In this document: positions 32,575-42,259 of the stretch, piece by piece
Layout: each line of letters opens with the position of its first letter
Position numbering within the stretch: position 1 is the first letter of the stretch
NCBI RefSeq assembly: GCF_004959765.1
Contig: NZ_SJZD01000005.1
Location: 175,543 to 239,542, forward strand
Direction: 5' to 3'
Source of the DNA: Flavobacterium sp. H122
GTDB lineage: Bacteria > Bacteroidota > Bacteroidia > Flavobacteriales > Flavobacteriaceae
Length of the DNA: 64,000 nucleotides
Position numbers and translations under genes: made by a program
Notes under the pieces: model-generated
What the model was told of the DNA's origin: nothing
Databases searched by the model: none
The model's input: only the letters and a program-made list of their open reading frames with translations

Positions 32575-33822
32575 TTAGTTTTTTAAAATTTCTTTATAAA
32601 CGAGCTCCATTCCTTTATTCACAGCCCTGTCAATTACTTTTTCACGGGGCTGGCCAAAATTAAACTCTTCAGTAAAAACACCTTGCGGCGTAGCTACACT
32701 TATAAAAACAGTACCAACTTCAGCATCTGCTTCTCCTTTTGAAGGTCCTGCATTTCCTGTTACGGCAATTACATAATCTACATTAAAAAGTTTTTGAGCA
32801 TTTAGCGCCATGACCTGAGCAACTTCAGCACTTACGACAGAATATTTTTGAATAATCTCTGAAGGAATTTTCAAAATATCTTCTTTGACCTGAGTGGCAT
32901 AGCTCACCACACTTCCTTTAAAATACACTGAAGCGCCCGGGACAGAAGCAAGCAATGATGCTATTTTTCCCCCTGTACAGCTTTCAGCCGTTGCAATGGT
33001 TAACTTTTTTTTCGTCATCAGTCTTCCCAACACAACTTCTAAAGTATCTTCTTCCTCAAAACCTACTAAACAATCCTGAATTTGTGGCTGCAATTTTTCA
33101 ATTTCGGCCTCAACTGCATCCTGAAGTACTTTTTCATCTGTACCGCGAGCTGTCAGGCGCAGGCGAACACTTCCTTGATTTGGCAGATATGCCAGCTTTA
33201 TAAATCCAGGCAGATTATCTTCCCAATCTTCAATCCGTTCAGCCAACAAGCTTTCACCTACTCCATAAGTCAGTAACGTTTTGTGAATAATATAAGGGCG
33301 GTCGAATTTCTCAATTAAACGAGATACTATCTCGTTTTCAACCAAATACTTCATCTCATAAGGAACGCCGGGCAGGGAAATAAAAATAGTATTCTCTTTT
33401 TCCATCCACATTCCCGGAGCAGTACCTACCCTATTAAAAAGCACTTCGCACCTTGAAGGCACCAAGGCCTGATCTTTATTAACCTGAGTTATCGGTCTCT
33501 TAAAATATGCCTCAATCAATTCAGTCACATGAGCCAATACCTCATTATTGTAAACCAAAGTATCATCCATGTATTCACACAAAGTTTTTTTGGTAATATC
33601 ATCTTTTGTAGGTCCTAACCCACCTGTAATCACAACCAAATCCACTTTGTTCTGAAGGCTCGCAAGTGTATTTAAGATATGCTGTTTTTCATCAGAAACC
33701 GAAAGCATTTCATGAACCCGAATACCAATTTTCTCCAATGCCTTAGCAATAAAACCCGAATTAGTATCTACAATCTGACCAATAAGGATTTCATCACCTA
33801 TAGTTACAATAGCTGCGTTCAT
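32575..33822 (-). CDS. cinA: CinA family nicotinamide-nucleotide amidohydrolase
   Basis: The N-terminal MoCF-like domain shows '[26 protein letters not shown]' and '[19 protein letters not shown]'; the C-terminal amidohydrolase domain has '[35 protein letters not shown]' and '[26 protein letters not shown]'. At 415 residues both domains are complete. It deamidates nicotinamide mononucleotide in NAD recycling and may have a pyrophosphatase activity. Despite the old name, a competence role is not implied. Downstream member of the FAH-Hpt-cinA run. Confidence 0.93.
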   Translation of the reverse strand: MNAAIVTIGDEILIGQIVDTNSGFIAKALEKIGIRVHEMLSVSDEKQHILNTLASLQNKVDLVVITGGLGPTKDDITKKTLCEYMDDTLVYNNEVLAHVTELIEAYFKRPITQVNKDQALVPSRCEVLFNRVGTAPGMWMEKENTIFISLPGVPYEMKYLVENEIVSRLIEKFDRPYIIHKTLLTYGVGESLLAERIEDWEDNLPGFIKLAYLPNQGSVRLRLTARGTDEKVLQDAVEAEIEKLQPQIQDCLVGFEEEDTLEVVLGRLMTKKKLTIATAESCTGGKIASLLASVPGASVYFKGSVVSYATQVKEDILKIPSEIIQKYSVVSAEVAQVMALNAQKLFNVDYVIAVTGNAGPSKGEADAEVGTVFISVATPQGVFTEEFNFGQPREKVIDRAVNKGMELVYKEILKN

Positions 33823-33863
33823 TAAATTTTAGATATTAGATTTTAGAATTCACCTAAAGACAC

Positions 33864-34208
33864 TTATACATTGAAATCTTTCTTCACCTCATCAAGAGCA
33901 GCATCAATACGCCCTTTTAAGCTTTTGTAAACTTCTTTGATTTCTTTTTTCTTGCCTTTATCACGAGTCCATTGCTCGATTTGAAGTATTTCATCTTTTG
34001 CAGCATCCATTCCCAGCAAATCCAGAGTCGGTTTAGTCTTATGCGCAAAACCATACGCTTTCGCATAATCCTTCTCTTTAATACCTTCTTTCATTTGCTT
34101 TACGTCCCCCGGAACTTCTTCCACAAAAAGCGTTATAATTTGACGTACGAAATCCTCGTCGTCGTCAGAAATCGCATATACTTTTGCTAAATTATAGTGT
34201 ATTGCCAT
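33864..34208 (-). CDS. Hpt-domain phosphotransfer protein
   Basis: 114 residues, a single histidine phosphotransfer domain: helices 'DFVRQIITLFVEEVPGDVKQMKEGIKEKDYAKAYGFAHKTKPTLDLLGMDAAKDEILQIEQW', with His56 in 'GFAHKTKPTLDLLG' being the phosphorylated residue. It would carry phosphate between a hybrid kinase and a response regulator, neither of which is in this window. It shares one base (TAATG-type) with the end of the FAH gene. Confidence 0.85.
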   Translation of the reverse strand: MAIHYNLAKVYAISDDDEDFVRQIITLFVEEVPGDVKQMKEGIKEKDYAKAYGFAHKTKPTLDLLGMDAAKDEILQIEQWTRDKGKKKEIKEVYKSLKGRIDAALDEVKKDFNV

Positions 34209-34819
34209 TATTTAACCTGAATCTTAAATAGTTGTTTATCTTCTATAAATCCTTCCAAAACATCTTCAGGATTTACTTTTGCCACACCAGCAGGAGTTCC
34301 TGTAAAAATAATATCACCTGTTTTAAGTGTAAAATATTGTGAAACACAAGCGATAATTTCGTCTATATTCCACAACATTTGATTCGTATTGCCTTTTTGA
34401 ACAGTTTGGGAGTTGTTTCTTAACTCAAAATTAAGATTTTCAAGCGAACTAAAATCTTTTTTCGATAAAAAGTCACCTATAACCGCTGAACCGTCAAAAG
34501 CTTTTGCTTTTTCCCAAGGCAGTCCTTTTTCTTTTAGTTTACCCTGTAAGTCACGAGCCGTAAAATCGATTCCCAATCCAATTTCGTCGTAGTATTTGTG
34601 AGCAAATTTGGCATCAATATATTTACCGACTTTATTAATCTTAACCAAAATTTCCACTTCGTGATGCACATCATTACTGAATTCAGGCAAAACAAAAGGA
34701 AATTGTTTTGGTAAAATTGCAGTATCCGGCTTCATAAAAATTACCGGTTCACTTGGACGTTCATTATTTAATTCAGAAATATGGTCTACATAATTGCGAC
34801 CTATACAGATTATTTTCAT
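34208..34819 (-). CDS. Fumarylacetoacetate hydrolase-family protein
   Basis: The FAH-fold C-terminal domain signature is present: 'KIICIGRNYVDHISELN', 'KPDTAILPKQFPFVLPEFSNDVHHEVEILVKIN' with the metal-binding E-x-E, 'DFTARDLQGKLKEKGLPWEKAKAFDGSAVIGDF' with the Asp, and 'IFTGTPAGVAKV'. At 203 residues it is the short form typical of YcgM-like acylpyruvate or oxaloacetate decarboxylases. Substrate cannot be told from the sequence; acylpyruvase is the most usual. Confidence 0.85.
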   Translation of the reverse strand: MKIICIGRNYVDHISELNNERPSEPVIFMKPDTAILPKQFPFVLPEFSNDVHHEVEILVKINKVGKYIDAKFAHKYYDEIGLGIDFTARDLQGKLKEKGLPWEKAKAFDGSAVIGDFLSKKDFSSLENLNFELRNNSQTVQKGNTNQMLWNIDEIIACVSQYFTLKTGDIIFTGTPAGVAKVNPEDVLEGFIEDKQLFKIQVK

Positions 34820-34838
34820 TTTATTTTCTTCATTAATA

Positions 34839-34935
34839 GTTGGCTTCGAGAGCCTCAGCCAACATGTCTGAGAACCTCAGCCAACAAATTTTAAAATGGA
34901 ATTTACTAAACGGTAACTGAGGTTCTCGAAGTTAC
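34839..34935. repeat. Inverted/direct intergenic repeat cluster
   Basis: The gap between the FAH and exonuclease genes is filled with related elements: a near-palindrome GTTGGCT...AGCCAAC (34839-34863), a second 'GAGAACCTCAGCCAAC' (34870-34885), and an inverse form 'CTGAGGTTCTCGAAG' inside GTAAC...GTTAC (34913-34935) that reaches the exonuclease stop codon. Such 'ctcgagaacctcag' units are dispersed repeats in flavobacteria. Confidence 0.6.
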
Positions 34936-35705
34936 TGTTTTGTATTCAACTTTCTCAATTTGATTGCCGTAAGTACTTTTTTAGTATAAAGAGGAAAATC
35001 AGCATTTTGAATCCAGCCAAAATACCCTGGTTCTCTATCAAAAACATCTTCCACTAAAGCTCCTTTATGCTTACCAAATGTGAAGAATTCCTGACCATCT
35101 TCGTTGAAAGCTATGAAACCCGCAAAATCAACCGATTTCTTTCTGGTAGTGAACTCCGACAATGATTTCATGTCATTTTCCAAATCAGGATAACGGTCCA
35201 GTTGTGCTTTTAAGATTTCATACGTAGCATGAGTATCAGCTTCTGCACTATGAGCGTTTTCAAGCGATTCCCCACAGTAAAATTTAAAAGCAGCACCCAA
35301 AGTACGTTCTTCTTTTTTATGAAAAATAGTCTGCACATCTACTGAAACCCTATTTTTCATGTCAAAATCAACTTCGGCACGCAAAAGCTCTTCCGCTAAT
35401 AAAGGAATATCAAATCGGTCAGAATTAAATCCTGCCAAATCAGAATCTTTTATCATACTGTGAACCATAGGAGCCAATTCTGAAAATGTAGGCTCATTAG
35501 CTACTTTTTCATTAGAAATTCCATGTATTGCAGTTGCCTGATACGGAATAGGAATAGTAGGATTTACCAACCATGTTTTACTTTCCTTATTTCCGTTAGG
35601 ATATACTTTTATGATCGCAATTTCCACTATCCGGTCTTTAGTAATGTCTGTACCCGTAGTTTCAAGATCAAAAAAGCAGATTGGTCTATTTAGTTTTAAT
35701 TCCAT
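34932..35705 (-). CDS. 3'-5' exonuclease, DnaQ-like (DEDDh)
   Basis: The Exo motifs are clear: Exo I 'CFFDLETTGTDITKDRIVEIAI' (Asp, Glu), Exo II 'DLAGFNSDRFDIPLL' (Asp), and Exo III 'AHSAEADTHATYEIL' with the final His and Asp. This is the RNase T/DNA polymerase epsilon-type DEDDh domain. The C-terminal 80 residues ('FAGFIAFNEDGQEFFTFGKHKGALVEDVFDREPGYFGWIQ') are the extension seen in flavobacterial members. It is either a polymerase III proofreading subunit or a repair exonuclease; I do not distinguish. The start is the first ATG of the conserved N-terminus. Confidence 0.88.
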   Translation of the reverse strand: MELKLNRPICFFDLETTGTDITKDRIVEIAIIKVYPNGNKESKTWLVNPTIPIPYQATAIHGISNEKVANEPTFSELAPMVHSMIKDSDLAGFNSDRFDIPLLAEELLRAEVDFDMKNRVSVDVQTIFHKKEERTLGAAFKFYCGESLENAHSAEADTHATYEILKAQLDRYPDLENDMKSLSEFTTRKKSVDFAGFIAFNEDGQEFFTFGKHKGALVEDVFDREPGYFGWIQNADFPLYTKKVLTAIKLRKLNTKQ

Positions 35706-35737
35706 TAATTAGTTTAGTTTGTAAAGCAAATATAAAA

Positions 35738-35768
35738 AAACCCGACTGGTTTAAAAACTGTCGGGTTT
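35738..35768 (-). terminator. Terminator after the E2 gene
   Basis: AAACCCGAC pairs with GTCGGGTTT, with a T run on the minus strand. Confidence 0.85.
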
Positions 35769-35789
35769 ATTATTTAAAAATTATTCATT

Positions 35790-37100
35790 TTAAATATCTC
35801 TGTTAATATCCCAAGCCTCAAGATAGTCAGCAACTCGTTTTACAAAGCTTCCTCCTAAAGCTCCATCAACAACTCTATGATCATAAGAGTGTGATAAGAA
35901 CATCTTTTGACGAATTCCTATAAAATCTCCTTCAGGCGTTTCAATAACTGCAGGCACTTTTCTAATAGCACCTAAAGCCAAAATACCTACTTGTGGCTGA
36001 TTGATAATTGGTGTTCCAAATACAGAACCAAAAGTACCCACATTTGTTACTGTATATGTTCCTCCTTGTGTATCATCCGGTTTCAATTTCCCGGCTTTAG
36101 CACGGTTTCCTAAATCATTAACCGCTTTAGCCATTCCTACTAAGTTTAATTGGTCTGCATTTTTAATTACAGGCACAATTAAATTCCCGTTTGGCAACGC
36201 CGCAGCCATACCCAAATTGATATTTTTCTTTTTAATGATATAATCACCTTCTACCGAAATATTCATTCCAGGAAAATCTCTTAAAGCTTTTGCAACTGCC
36301 TCCATAAAGATTGGGGTAAAAGTTAATTTTTCTCCTTCTCTTTTTTCGAAAGCATTTTTCACTTTATCTCTCCATTTTACGATGTTTGTCACATCAACTT
36401 CAATGAATGACTGCACGTGAGCGGAAGTCTGAACAGATTCCACCATGTATTTAGAGATAAGCTTACGCATTCTGTCCATTTCCACAATTTCATCAGCACC
36501 GTTTACAGATACGGGAACTGCCTGAGTTGATGTTTGAACCGGAGCCGGAACTGCTTTTGGAGCTTCTGACACAGCCGTTGCAGACTTACTTCCTCTATTT
36601 TTTATATAATTTAAGATATCTTCTTTATTTACTCTTCCATCTTTCCCTGAACCTGTAATTGATTCCAATTCTGCTAAAGAAACACCTTCGGCAGCTGCGA
36701 TGTTTTTCACTAATGGTGAAAAGAATTTATCAGACGAAGAAAAATCAGCAGGAGCTGCGATTTCTTTTGCAGTTTCAACAGTTTTAGCCACTTCAGCAAC
36801 CGGAGTCGAAGTTTCTGATGCCACAACAGTTGCTTTAGGGGCCGACTCTACCGCACCACCTTCAGTTTCAATGATTGCAATAGTCTGACCAACCTGAACT
36901 ACATCGTCTTTTTGGAATAAAATTTCAACTAATGTTCCTGAAACCTCACTTGGCACTTCGCTATCTACTTTATCGGTAGCAATTTCAAGCACTGCTTCGT
37001 CCATTTCAATTTTGTCGCCTACATTTTTTAACCAGTTTGTAACTGTTGCTTCAGCAACACTTTCACCCATTTTAGGTAATTTCAATTCAAACTTTGCCAT
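35790..37100 (-). CDS. 2-oxoacid dehydrogenase E2 (dihydrolipoamide acyltransferase)
   Basis: Domains in order: lipoyl domain with the lipoylated Lys44 in 'EIATDKVDSEVPS'; a Pro/Ala/Thr-rich linker; an E3-binding segment 'FFSPLVKNIAAAEGVSLAELESITGSGKDGRVNKEDILNYIKNRG'; a second Ala-rich linker; and the CoA acyltransferase domain ending in the catalytic 'HSYDHRVVDGALGGSF' (His and Asp). It could be pyruvate, 2-oxoglutarate or branched-chain specific. The linker and 'EIVEMDRMRKLISKYMVESVQTSAHVQSFIEVD' motif resemble the branched-chain group, but this is not firm, so no symbol is given. E1 genes are not in the window. Confidence 0.9.
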   Translation of the reverse strand: MAKFELKLPKMGESVAEATVTNWLKNVGDKIEMDEAVLEIATDKVDSEVPSEVSGTLVEILFQKDDVVQVGQTIAIIETEGGAVESAPKATVVASETSTPVAEVAKTVETAKEIAAPADFSSSDKFFSPLVKNIAAAEGVSLAELESITGSGKDGRVNKEDILNYIKNRGSKSATAVSEAPKAVPAPVQTSTQAVPVSVNGADEIVEMDRMRKLISKYMVESVQTSAHVQSFIEVDVTNIVKWRDKVKNAFEKREGEKLTFTPIFMEAVAKALRDFPGMNISVEGDYIIKKKNINLGMAAALPNGNLIVPVIKNADQLNLVGMAKAVNDLGNRAKAGKLKPDDTQGGTYTVTNVGTFGSVFGTPIINQPQVGILALGAIRKVPAVIETPEGDFIGIRQKMFLSHSYDHRVVDGALGGSFVKRVADYLEAWDINRDI

Positions 37101-37182
37101 ATTTTTAAACTAAAGTTGTGTTTTCGTATTTAGATTGCGAAATTACTAATTATTTTGATTAAAAATTTTACAAAATATAATT

Positions 37183-38343
37183 TTAATCAACTTTTACTAC
37201 TTCACCCTTGTCATTACTACTATTACTTCCCAGCATAAATTTAGAATCCATTGGAAGAATCTTAAAGGTAAAGCCTTTATTTTTATTTTTTTCTAAAAAA
37301 GCAATGATTTCTTTAAAAGAAAAACTATTGTTATCCAATATAAATTCGGTATGCCTTTTTAAGTTATTTGTTTGCGAAAATAACGGATTTTGAGAAATAT
37401 CTGTAACGTTCACTATATTTTTTTGTAAGACTTTCATTAAATGCCGATACAATTTTTCATCTTTTGACATCAAAACATACTCATCTACCTGATAATAAAT
37501 TTGCTTTTGCTGACTTTTTTTAAACAATGCAAATGCAAAAGCTCCAATTTTCATAAAAACATCAAAAATCCAGGAACCTCCAAAATGCTTTTTATAGAAG
37601 AACCGCATTGCCTCCCTAAACCGCTCTACATACTTCTCATCTCTAACGGTACTTTCCCCTTTATAATGTATTACACTGGTCTCATGGAAATAATAATTTT
37701 GATAACCCGCTTTTTTTATCAGATAACTTAAATCGATATCATCAGAGTACATAAAACAGTTTTCATCAAATCCACCAACCTGCAAATACAAATCACGTTT
37801 CATCACCATAAAAGCTCCCACGAGAATATCAACTTCACCTGATTCATTTTCAGATAAATGTTGTGCATAGTATTGATTAAATAAAGATGTCTTAGGAAAC
37901 AATTTATACAAACTGAAAATTTTGGTAAATGCCACCCAGGGATTTGGTACGCCACGTTTACATTCCGGCAAAAAATTCCCGGTTCCGTCAATGAGCTTAC
38001 AACCTATTATTCCGGTGGCAGGTTTCCAGTTTTCGCTTTTCAGTATTTTTAAAAAAGTATCTTCAGCTACTACGGTATCAGGATTAAGAATACAAATATA
38101 TTCTCCTTTGGCTTCTGCTGCACCAATATTATTTCCTTTAGGAAAACCAAAGTTTTCTTTGTTTTCAATCAGTTTTACATCAGGAAACCGGCTTCTCATC
38201 ATTTGACAACTATCATCCTCAGAAAAATTATCCACTACAATAATTTCCCCCTCAATACCTCCAAGTGCTTTTTGAACACTTAAAACACATTGTTCTAAAA
38301 AGTAGCGGACATTATAGTTTAGGATGATTACTGAGAGTTGCAT
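37183..38343 (-). CDS. Glycosyltransferase family 2 protein
   Basis: The GT-A fold opens with 'VIILNYNVRYFLEQCVLSVQKALGGIEGEIIVVDNFSEDDSCQMM' and shows the D-x-D-like 'FCMYSDDIDLSYLIKKAGY' region, with 'VGGFDENCFMYSDDIDL' typical of rhamnosyltransferases. A hydrophobic segment near residue 265 ('WIFDVFMKIGAFAFALF') anchors it to the membrane. A C-terminal tail of about 110 residues follows. Sugar and acceptor are unknown; cell-surface polysaccharide is probable. It is divergent from the CocE/NonD hydrolase gene. Confidence 0.85.
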   Translation of the reverse strand: MQLSVIILNYNVRYFLEQCVLSVQKALGGIEGEIIVVDNFSEDDSCQMMRSRFPDVKLIENKENFGFPKGNNIGAAEAKGEYICILNPDTVVAEDTFLKILKSENWKPATGIIGCKLIDGTGNFLPECKRGVPNPWVAFTKIFSLYKLFPKTSLFNQYYAQHLSENESGEVDILVGAFMVMKRDLYLQVGGFDENCFMYSDDIDLSYLIKKAGYQNYYFHETSVIHYKGESTVRDEKYVERFREAMRFFYKKHFGGSWIFDVFMKIGAFAFALFKKSQQKQIYYQVDEYVLMSKDEKLYRHLMKVLQKNIVNVTDISQNPLFSQTNNLKRHTEFILDNNSFSFKEIIAFLEKNKNKGFTFKILPMDSKFMLGSNSSNDKGEVVKVD

Positions 38344-38440
38344 ATTGCGAAAATAACTATTAACACGTAAATTCAGAAATTAACTCAGTACTAAATCTTG
38401 ATATTTTTTATTTTTTAGTAAATTCGAAAAAAAATTCAAA

Positions 38441-40291
38441 ATGAAATTAACTCTTCAATTTTTACTCTTTTTATTTTCTTTTAATACATTCTCACAGACG
38501 AACCTGGAAAAAGAATACACCAAGAAAGAACTTTATATAACCATGAGAGATGGTGTTAAACTTTTTACAAGCATCTATATCCCGAAAGATATTTCTACCA
38601 AAAACAAATATCCTTTTCTAATGACAAGAACTTGTTATAGTATTGAACCCTACGGAGAAGATAAATTCCCGGAGTATTTAGCGTACAACAAATTCATAGA
38701 AAAAGATAAATATATTTTTGTTTTTCAAGACGTCAGAGGGCGATACATGAGTGAGGGTACTTTCACCAATATGACGCCACAAGTGGATCATAAAACAAAA
38801 AAAGATATTGATGAAAGTACTGATACTTTCGACACTATAGACTGGCTAATCAAAAACATTGCCAACAACAACGGAAAAGCAGGTCAATACGGCATTTCTT
38901 ATCCTGGATTCTATACTGCCGTAGGAACATTAGCTAATCATCCGGCATTAGTTGCCTCTTCACCACAAGCGCCAATATCCGATTTCTTTTTTGATGATTT
39001 TCACCATAATGGTGCATTTTTAATGAGTTATTTTAGAACTTTCCCTGTTTTTGGAGTGCAGAAAACAACTGCAACAAGTCAGCACTGGTATGAAAACCAA
39101 ATGATCAAACCCACATCAAAAGACGGTTCTGTTTTTTATAAAGGAATAGGCACTCTTAAAGAAGCTGTTGACAAATATTACAAGGACAACTTTTTTATGC
39201 AGGAAGTTGTTAATCATCCGAGTTATGATGATTTCTGGAAAAAAAGAAACCTACTGCCTCATCTTAAAAACGTTAAACATGCTGTCATGACTGTTGGCGG
39301 ATGGTATGATGCAGAAGATTTAACCGGACCGCTGAACATTTACAAAACATTAGAGAAAAACAACCCTAAAACACAAAATACAATTGTAATGGGGCCATTT
39401 TCTCATGGTGGCTGGGCTCTTGAAAAAGGAAAACATTTCCATAACGATATCTATTTTGGAGATAGCATAACTACCCATTTTCAGAAAAATGTAGAACGAA
39501 AATTCTTTTACCATTATTTAAAAGACAATTCAAAAACTCCAGTTTCTTTACCTGAAGCTTATATGTTTGATACGGGAAAAAAAGTATGGAATGAATTTAC
39601 AAGCTGGCCTCCAAAAGAATCTAAAAAAGTAAATTTTTTCTTAACAGAAAACGGAAAACTGACCAATACAAAGTCTGATATTAACGGTTTTTCAGAATAC
39701 TACAGCGACCCTAACAAACCTGTTCCAAGTACTATGATTTATTCTGAAATGAACGGTTTCACACCAAGAAATTATATGTCGGAAGACCAGCGTTTTACTG
39801 CAAACCGTCCTGATGTATTGACTTTTACTACTGAATATTTGACCGAAGACCTGACTTTAGGAGGAGAAATAAATGCTATTTTAGATATCGCTTCCTCTTC
39901 ATCAGACGCCGATTTTGTGGTAAAACTAATAGATATTTACCCAGCTGACGAACCTGAGAATAAAGACAAACCTAACGTAGTATATGCTAATTACCACCAA
40001 ATGGTTCGCAGTGAAATCATGCCTGCTCGTTTTAGAAATAGTTTTGAAAAACCAGAAGCGTTAACACCTAATCAATCAACTGCAGTAAAATTCCGTTTAC
40101 AAGATGTGTTACACACCTTCAAAAAAGGACATAAAATTCAAATTCAAGTACAAAGTACCTGGTATCCTTTAATGGCTGTCAACCCGCAAAAGTTTTTAGA
40201 AAACCAGTATCTGGCCAACAAAGAAGATTACACAAAAGCCTTTATCAAAGTTTTTAACGATAGTCATCTGGAAGTTGATGTCATCAAATAA
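38441..40291 (+). CDS. CocE/NonD family hydrolase (X-Pro dipeptidyl-peptidase S15-like), secreted
   Basis: Signal peptide 'MKLTLQFLLFLFSFNTFSQ', then the S15/CocE domain: 'MRDGVKLFTSIYIPKD', the nucleophile elbow 'GQYGISYPGFYTAVG' (G-x-S-Y-x-G), 'TVGGWYDAEDLTGPLNIY' (Asp region) and 'GPFSHGGWALEKG' (catalytic His), followed by a C-terminal jelly-roll ('DLTLGGEINAILDIASSSSDADFVVKLIDIYP'). It hydrolyses an ester or peptide bond outside the cytoplasm; alpha-amino-acid ester hydrolase and X-Pro dipeptidase activities occur in the family. The 616-residue length is normal. Confidence 0.88.
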   Translation: MKLTLQFLLFLFSFNTFSQTNLEKEYTKKELYITMRDGVKLFTSIYIPKDISTKNKYPFLMTRTCYSIEPYGEDKFPEYLAYNKFIEKDKYIFVFQDVRGRYMSEGTFTNMTPQVDHKTKKDIDESTDTFDTIDWLIKNIANNNGKAGQYGISYPGFYTAVGTLANHPALVASSPQAPISDFFFDDFHHNGAFLMSYFRTFPVFGVQKTTATSQHWYENQMIKPTSKDGSVFYKGIGTLKEAVDKYYKDNFFMQEVVNHPSYDDFWKKRNLLPHLKNVKHAVMTVGGWYDAEDLTGPLNIYKTLEKNNPKTQNTIVMGPFSHGGWALEKGKHFHNDIYFGDSITTHFQKNVERKFFYHYLKDNSKTPVSLPEAYMFDTGKKVWNEFTSWPPKESKKVNFFLTENGKLTNTKSDINGFSEYYSDPNKPVPSTMIYSEMNGFTPRNYMSEDQRFTANRPDVLTFTTEYLTEDLTLGGEINAILDIASSSSDADFVVKLIDIYPADEPENKDKPNVVYANYHQMVRSEIMPARFRNSFEKPEALTPNQSTAVKFRLQDVLHTFKKGHKIQIQVQSTWYPLMAVNPQKFLENQYLANKEDYTKAFIKVFNDSHLEVDVIK

Positions 40292-40295
40292 TAGT

Positions 40296-40325
40296 AAAGC
40301 TGTCTTTTTAGGCAGCTTTTTTATT
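40296..40325 (+). terminator. Terminator after the CocE/NonD gene
   Basis: AAAGCTGTC pairs with GGCAGCTTT (one G-T pair), followed by six T. Confidence 0.85.
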
Positions 40326-40353
40326 TCCTCTTAATTAACTCAATACAAAAGAT

Positions 40354-40361
40354 TACTTTTG
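40354..40361 (+). promoter_or_regulatory. -7 box upstream of ABC-F gene
   Basis: TACTTTTG fits TAnnTTTG; the GTG start follows 16 bases later, implying a very short leader. Confidence 0.4.
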
Positions 40362-40377
40362 CAAAAAAATTACCAAA

Positions 40378-42240
40378 GTGAATTACTTATCAGTAGAAAA
40401 TATATCGAAGTCTTTTGGCGAACGCACTTTGTTTGAGAATATCTCATTCGGAATCAACAAAGACCAAAAAATAGCCTTCATTGCCAAGAATGGATCAGGC
40501 AAAACCTGCATCATGAAAATCATCAATGGTGAAGATGAACCGGATACCGGACAGGTGGTTGTACGTAAAGATATCAAAATGGCTTTCTTGTCACAAGATC
40601 ATAATCTACAAGACGAATTAACTATTGAAGAAAGCATATTTGCTTCAGACAATGAAGTCTTGAAAGTTATTGAAAAATATGAAAAAGCATTAGAAAATCC
40701 AGAAGATGAAGAAGCTTACCAAAAAGCTTTTGACGACATGGACCGCCACAATGCCTGGGATTTTGAAACACAATTCAAACAGATTTTATTCAAACTGAAA
40801 TTGGAAGATTTCAAACTAAAAGTTAAGAACCTTTCTGGTGGACAAAAAAAGCGTTTATCGTTAGCTATTATTTTGATAAATCGTCCTGATTTACTCATTC
40901 TAGATGAGCCAACCAACCACTTGGATCTTGAAATGATTGAATGGCTGGAAAGTTATTTTGCCAAAGAAAACATCACCTTGTTCATGGTAACGCACGACCG
41001 CTTCTTTTTAGAGCGAGTTTGTAATGAAATTATCGAATTAGACAACGGAAAATTATACCAATACAAAGGAAACTATTCTTACTATTTAGAGAAGAAAGAA
41101 GAACGTATTACTTCAGAAAATGCCAGCATTGATAAAGCCAAAAACTTATTCGTAAAAGAATTGGAATGGATGCGTCGCCAACCCAAAGCACGTACCACCA
41201 AGTCAAAGTCACGCCAAGACGACTTCTATGTTATCAAAGAAAAAGCACAAAGCCGACGCAAGGAAAATGTTGTGGAATTGGAAATTAATATGGAGCGTAT
41301 GGGAACCAAAATCATCGAGCTTCATAAAATCTCTAAAAAATTCAAAGACAAAATCATTCTTAATGATTTCAGTTTCGATTTCCAACGTGGCGAACGCATT
41401 GGCATCATTGGTAAAAACGGTACCGGAAAATCAACCTTCCTTAATTTACTTACTGGAACCATTCCTTTGGATAGCGGAAAAGTAATTAAAGGAGAGACCA
41501 TCAAAATAGGTTATTACACACAAAGCGGTATAGATCCTAAACCAGGTCAGCGCGTAATCGACATTATAAAAGAATACGGAGAATATATACCATTAGCTAA
41601 AGGACGAATTATTTCTGCTTCACAACTTTTGGAACGCTTTTTATTCGATTCTAAAAAACAATACGATTACGTAGAAAAACTGAGTGGTGGCGAATTGAAA
41701 CGTTTGTATTTGTGTACGGTTTTAATCCAAAACCCAAATTTCTTAATTCTGGATGAACCAACCAATGATTTGGATATTGTAACATTAAATGTTCTTGAAA
41801 GTTTCCTTTTAGACTATCCTGGATGCTTACTAGTGGTTTCTCATGACCGTTATTTCATGGATAAAATCGTGGATAATTTGTTTGTATTTAGAGGCGAAGG
41901 TGAAATTGAAAATTTCCCAGGCAACTATTCTGATTTCAGAGCTTATGAAGATAGCGTTGAGCCTGTAAAAGAAGAACCTAAGGAAAAAGTAAACTGGAAA
42001 CAAAATAATCCTTCGACTTCTGGCCTATCCTTTAACGAACAGAAAGAATTTCAAAAAATAGAACGCGAAATCAAGGATTTAGAGCAGAAGAAAAAAGAAA
42101 TCGAGCAATTGTTTTCTGATGGAAAATTATCCGATGCAGATATTGAAAAGAAAGCTAACGAATTGCAGAACATCATCAAAAAAATGGAAGAGAAAGAGGA
42201 ACGATGGTTTGAGTTAAGCGCAAAAATGGAGGGAAATTAG
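40378..42240 (+). CDS. ABC-F family ATPase (Uup/EttA-like)
   Basis: Two ATPase domains without membrane segments: Walker A 'AKNGSGKTC' and 'GKNGTGKST', signatures 'LSGGQKKRLSLA' and 'LSGGELKRLYLC', Walker B 'LLILDEPTNHLD' and 'FLILDEPTNDLD', with a linker between ('KAKNLFVKELEWMRRQPKARTTKSKSRQDDF', basic, of ABC-F type). The C-terminus ends with a long coiled coil ('FQKIEREIKDLEQKKKEIEQLF'), as in Uup. Such proteins act on the ribosome or on branched DNA intermediates. The start is GTG at 40378, giving 'MNYLSVENISKSFGERTLF'. Not a resistance gene on this evidence. Confidence 0.9.
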   Translation: MNYLSVENISKSFGERTLFENISFGINKDQKIAFIAKNGSGKTCIMKIINGEDEPDTGQVVVRKDIKMAFLSQDHNLQDELTIEESIFASDNEVLKVIEKYEKALENPEDEEAYQKAFDDMDRHNAWDFETQFKQILFKLKLEDFKLKVKNLSGGQKKRLSLAIILINRPDLLILDEPTNHLDLEMIEWLESYFAKENITLFMVTHDRFFLERVCNEIIELDNGKLYQYKGNYSYYLEKKEERITSENASIDKAKNLFVKELEWMRRQPKARTTKSKSRQDDFYVIKEKAQSRRKENVVELEINMERMGTKIIELHKISKKFKDKIILNDFSFDFQRGERIGIIGKNGTGKSTFLNLLTGTIPLDSGKVIKGETIKIGYYTQSGIDPKPGQRVIDIIKEYGEYIPLAKGRIISASQLLERFLFDSKKQYDYVEKLSGGELKRLYLCTVLIQNPNFLILDEPTNDLDIVTLNVLESFLLDYPGCLLVVSHDRYFMDKIVDNLFVFRGEGEIENFPGNYSDFRAYEDSVEPVKEEPKEKVNWKQNNPSTSGLSFNEQKEFQKIEREIKDLEQKKKEIEQLFSDGKLSDADIEKKANELQNIIKKMEEKEERWFELSAKMEGN

Positions 42241-42259
42241 TACGTTTATAAAAACCTTT

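Noticed and set aside
40378-42240. Antibiotic-resistance role for the ABC-F gene
   Set aside because: Sequence features are those of the Uup/EttA-like housekeeping group; nothing points to a target-protection function.
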